Below are positions 63,485-64,000 of a DNA stretch of 64,000 nucleotides, piece by piece. This DNA comes from Streptomyces sp. HM190 (GTDB lineage Bacteria; Actinomycetota; Actinomycetes; Streptomycetales; Streptomycetaceae): assembly GCF_009857135.1 (NCBI RefSeq), contig NZ_CP047318.1, positions 1 to 64,000 on the forward strand. Direction: 5' to 3'. Each line of letters starts with the position of its first letter. Positions within the stretch are counted from its first letter, which is position 1. The notes below the pieces were generated by a model. The model saw only the letters and a list, made by a program, of their open reading frames with translations, ran no database searches and was not told the origin of the DNA. Made by a program: the position numbers and the translations under genes.

Positions 63485-64000
63485 CTATTCATTTTCCTTA
63501 CGGGAACGCCATTTCCTGAACCGGGACGAAAGACCGGTTGTCGCATAGGGGGGAAGTCCTTCGCCGAACCCCTGGAGCTTTTCGTAGGCCTTTTTGAGCT
63601 GACCCTCGGTGGGGAACATACTGAACTCGACGGCCATCTCGAGGACGTCTTCCATCGTGATCACCTGGAGGTCGCGGCCTGCCGCGATGGCCTGGCCGGC
63701 GCCGTCATCGATGGCTACCAGGACCTCGTGACCGAGGTCCTGGTAGTGCACACCGTGCGCCACGACGACGGCTTCCCCCAGATCCCTGCGCTCGCGCAGG
63801 GCGTCTTCGAACTGACGCCCGCGTACGTCTTCGAAGACCTCGACCACACGGGGTGGGGCGGACTCGGCCTGGAGTGCGGGAAGGACCCGCACGTGCCGGC
63901 TGGCGGCCAGGCGGGTCCACCGGAGCCTGATCCCGGGGTATTTCCGGTCCTTGCCGACAACCTCGTCGCAGACCTCCTGCGGTACGAGAAGTACCAGGTC
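63485..64000 (-). CDS. PIN-like domain protein, 5' end outside window
   Basis: The frame runs off the right edge of the window; about 171 residues are visible. LVLLVPQEVCDEVVG, LGEAVVVAHGV (a Glu at the start of a helix) and VLVAIDDGAGQAIAAGRDLQVI, with paired Asp, follow the order of acidic residues in PIN-fold ribonucleases such as VapC-type toxins. The last ~50 residues (EFSMFPTEGQLKKAYEKLQG) are a helical tail. The first PIN Asp would be upstream of the edge, so the assignment is tentative. Confidence 0.55.
   Translation of the reverse strand, partial: DLVLLVPQEVCDEVVGKDRKYPGIRLRWTRLAASRHVRVLPALQAESAPPRVVEVFEDVRGRQFEDALRERRDLGEAVVVAHGVHYQDLGHEVLVAIDDGAGQAIAAGRDLQVITMEDVLEMAVEFSMFPTEGQLKKAYEKLQGFGEGLPPYATTGLSSRFRKWRSRKENE

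Overview
The window is high-GC actinobacterial DNA and is almost certainly Streptomyces. It carries an adjacent tap-tpg pair, the telomere-associated protein and the DNA-capping terminal protein of linear Streptomyces replicons. It also has families typical of that genus (DUF6083, a probable DUF6193), GTG starts and very high GC at third codon positions. The tap-tpg pair suggests a linear plasmid or a chromosome arm, and the content is almost wholly accessory: nucleases, helicases, defence modules, IS5-type insertion sequences and decayed genes.

Layout. 0-6 kb: an unknown protein, a GIY-YIG-like nuclease, a DEAD/DEAH-type helicase whose nuclease-like C-terminal part was thrown out of frame by a 25-bp tandem duplication, and a two-domain PD-(D/E)XK protein. 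6-11.8 kb: a small HTH protein with a palindromic operator, an AlbA/Schlafen-type protein, a secreted lipoprotein, a frameshifted small gene, an IS427-type element and small unknown genes. 12.5-16.7 kb: a 1393-residue STAND NTPase with an N-terminal nuclease (Avs-like), followed by a decayed second copy of the gene at 4.8 kb. 17-19 kb is gene-poor with a frameshifted acetyltransferase. 19.1-24.4 kb (minus strand): an overlapping set of a nucleoid-associated-protein homologue, a RelA/SpoT-type nucleotide synthetase and a membrane protein, then a helicase; this is a good candidate for an undescribed abortive-infection operon. 24.9-26.7 kb: a membrane-tethered PD-(D/E)XK protein and a beta-beta-alpha-Me nuclease, with an IS inserted exactly at the latter's stop codon.

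27.7-36.9 kb (minus strand) is a complete Wadjet type III system, jetA-B-C-D, every junction an ATGA overlap. It lies beside tap-tpg (37.4-40.2 kb). 40.4-45.8 kb: a DUF6193-like pseudogene, a Cys/His-rich protein divergent from an XRE regulator with three operator-like repeats between them, a DUF6083 protein, a UvrD-like helicase and a small RHH-like protein.

46-61.4 kb is the most unusual part. One minus-strand gene train runs cas3, cse1, cse2, cas7, cas5, cas6e (type I-E interference) straight into tniA and tniB, a Mu/Tn5053-type DDE transposase and its AAA+ partner. No cas1, cas2 or tniQ is visible. Two CRISPR arrays lie upstream of cas3; the older is highly degenerate and the younger has a leader, and IS5-family genes lie between and within them. 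A two-repeat mini-array sits by the tniB end. Two ~120-bp modules, each with four TTCTC-type sites (two direct, two inverted) at matching offsets, lie in inverted orientation on either side of cas3 plus arrays. The outer one abuts a truncated ABC-transporter gene. This looks like a CRISPR-associated transposon of type I-E, or an interference system in which transposition genes sit where adaptation genes would be.

61.4-64 kb: broken genes (ABC ATPase fragment, esterase with an internal deletion, TnpB relic), a gene-poor stretch and a PIN-like protein running off the end. Several genes are broken by single-base shifts in homopolymers, so decay must be separated from assembly error by re-reading.
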